Shown piece by piece: positions 5,375-6,028 of a DNA stretch of 6,028 bases. This stretch comes from CAYMFD01 sp964389475 (lineage in GTDB: Bacteria; Bacteroidota; Bacteroidia; Chitinophagales; Saprospiraceae), in the NCBI GenBank assembly GCA_964389475.1, contig CAYMFD010000157.1:1-6028 (forward strand). Reading direction: 5' to 3'. A model generated the notes under the pieces. The model did no database searches and was not told the DNA's origin. It saw nothing but the letters and a program-made list of their open reading frames with translations. The translations under genes and the position numbers were made by a program. Within the stretch, counting starts at the first letter, position 1. Every line of letters begins with the position of its first letter.

Positions 5375-6028
5375 ATGTCACTAGCTACAGATAGAGCTCA
5401 GCTCATTATCGAGATTGATACCGAAGAGACACTCGCCTACAAGAAGTCAAGCGACCGCGCTAAAGAGCTCCGCCGAGACATCAAGAAACTAGAGCAGGGT
5501 AGTGAGGAGTACAACGAGAAGATGCGAGAGCTCACTCAGATCAGTGACAAGCTCCGCAAGGCTGACTTCTCAAAGCTCAGCAAGCAACAGCTCATCAACA
5601 GACGTAGGGAACTGATCAACTTACAGCGGTCAGTATCTCAAGCGACCTTCACGGAGCGAGGCTTTGAGAAAGAGCTTCAAGCAGTTAATAGTGAGCTCCG
5701 GCAAAATGCTATGCGTACACGTGCAGCCGGTAAAGAAGTAGGAGTGATGAGGGGGGCTGCACTTAAGCTAGGTGTTGCTCTAGGAGGACTCGGACTAGTA
5801 GGTGTTCTCTTTAAGCTGTGGAATGGATTTAAGCAAAGTGTCACAGGTGCTGCATCACTAGAGGCCGCTCTCTCAGAAGTACAGGCTATATCAGGCGCCA
5901 CTGCTGACGACATGGAGAAAATCGAACAGGCATCTCTCAATCTAGGAGCTACGACTACAAAGACTGCGACGGAGGCTGCTGAGGGCTTCAAGTTTCTGGC
6001 TCTAGCTGGTCTGGACACTAAGCAACAG
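5375..6028 (+). CDS. Tail tape measure protein, N-terminal part (3' end missing)
   Basis: The frame is open for 218 codons from ATG 5375 to the right edge. Residues 1-115 are charged and helical, with coiled-coil stretches (KELRRDIKKLEQGSEEYNEK). Residues 127-148 form a hydrophobic Gly-rich segment (AALKLGVALGGLGLVGVLF), a candidate membrane segment of the kind often seen in tape measure proteins. From about residue 157 the sequence fits the conserved phage tape measure domain: ASLEAALSEVQAISGATADD, then the LNLGATTTKTATEAAEGFKF and LALAGLD parts. The last of these (helices around an AxxxxG-x-x-x-LAxAG pattern) is typical of this domain. The protein sets tail length and implies a long-tailed (siphovirus or myovirus) particle. 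The full length, and so the tail length, cannot be judged here. Confidence 0.9.
   Translation, partial: MSLATDRAQLIIEIDTEETLAYKKSSDRAKELRRDIKKLEQGSEEYNEKMRELTQISDKLRKADFSKLSKQQLINRRRELINLQRSVSQATFTERGFEKELQAVNSELRQNAMRTRAAGKEVGVMRGAALKLGVALGGLGLVGVLFKLWNGFKQSVTGAASLEAALSEVQAISGATADDMEKIEQASLNLGATTTKTATEAAEGFKFLALAGLDTKQQ

Noticed and set aside
1..6028. CRISPR arrays, tRNA genes, insertion sequences or attachment sites
   Set aside because: I found no spaced direct repeats, cloverleaf, terminal inverted repeats or integrase/transposase in either strand; the window is almost completely filled with phage structural genes.

Overview
The window is a stretch of a tailed bacteriophage or prophage genome, and every gene I can support lies on the + strand. 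Evidence for a phage: a prohead protease-like protein carrying a scaffold-like tail, an HK97-fold-like major capsid protein, a probable tail tube protein and the start of a tail tape measure protein follow one another in head-to-tail order. The host is most likely a member of the Bacteroidota. All nine gene starts lack a Shine-Dalgarno sequence and have A/T-rich leaders, and the style of the head and tail proteins resembles prophages of that phylum. This host call is inference. I see no integrase, transposase, portal, terminase, tRNA or attachment site, so I cannot tell lytic phage from prophage.

Layout. Positions 1-641 hold the 3' part of a fibre-like structural protein with a C1q/jelly-roll-like C-terminal domain. 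Positions 698-1427 hold two overlapping small genes: a short coiled-coil protein with a weak hydrophobic segment (holin- or spanin-like at best) and a single-domain cupin. Positions 1494-3979 are the head block: protease/scaffold, major capsid protein, then an unrecognised coiled-coil protein. Positions 3998-4749 hold the probable tail tube protein and a 70-codon gene that starts 2 bases after it. A 130-base gap follows, with a strong 14-bp hairpin terminator and a weaker hairpin before it. Positions 4880-6028 hold an unrecognised basic protein and the 5' end of the tape measure gene, which runs off the window edge. No gene-free stretch exceeds 130 bases.

How the genes work together. The protease/scaffold and capsid protein build and mature the procapsid. 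The 141-, 70- and 163-residue proteins sit where connector, tail terminator and tail chaperone genes normally lie, but none shows a motif that settles its role. The tube and tape measure proteins make a long tail. The terminator splits the capsid/tube genes from the tape measure genes, which would allow abundant capsid and tube proteins to be made in excess of the tape measure protein.

Least expected: the cupin gene inside a morphogenesis operon, the fibre-like and small membrane-like genes placed before the head genes, and the terminator inside the tail region. No complete new system is evident; the cupin with its overlapping partner is the best candidate for an undescribed function.
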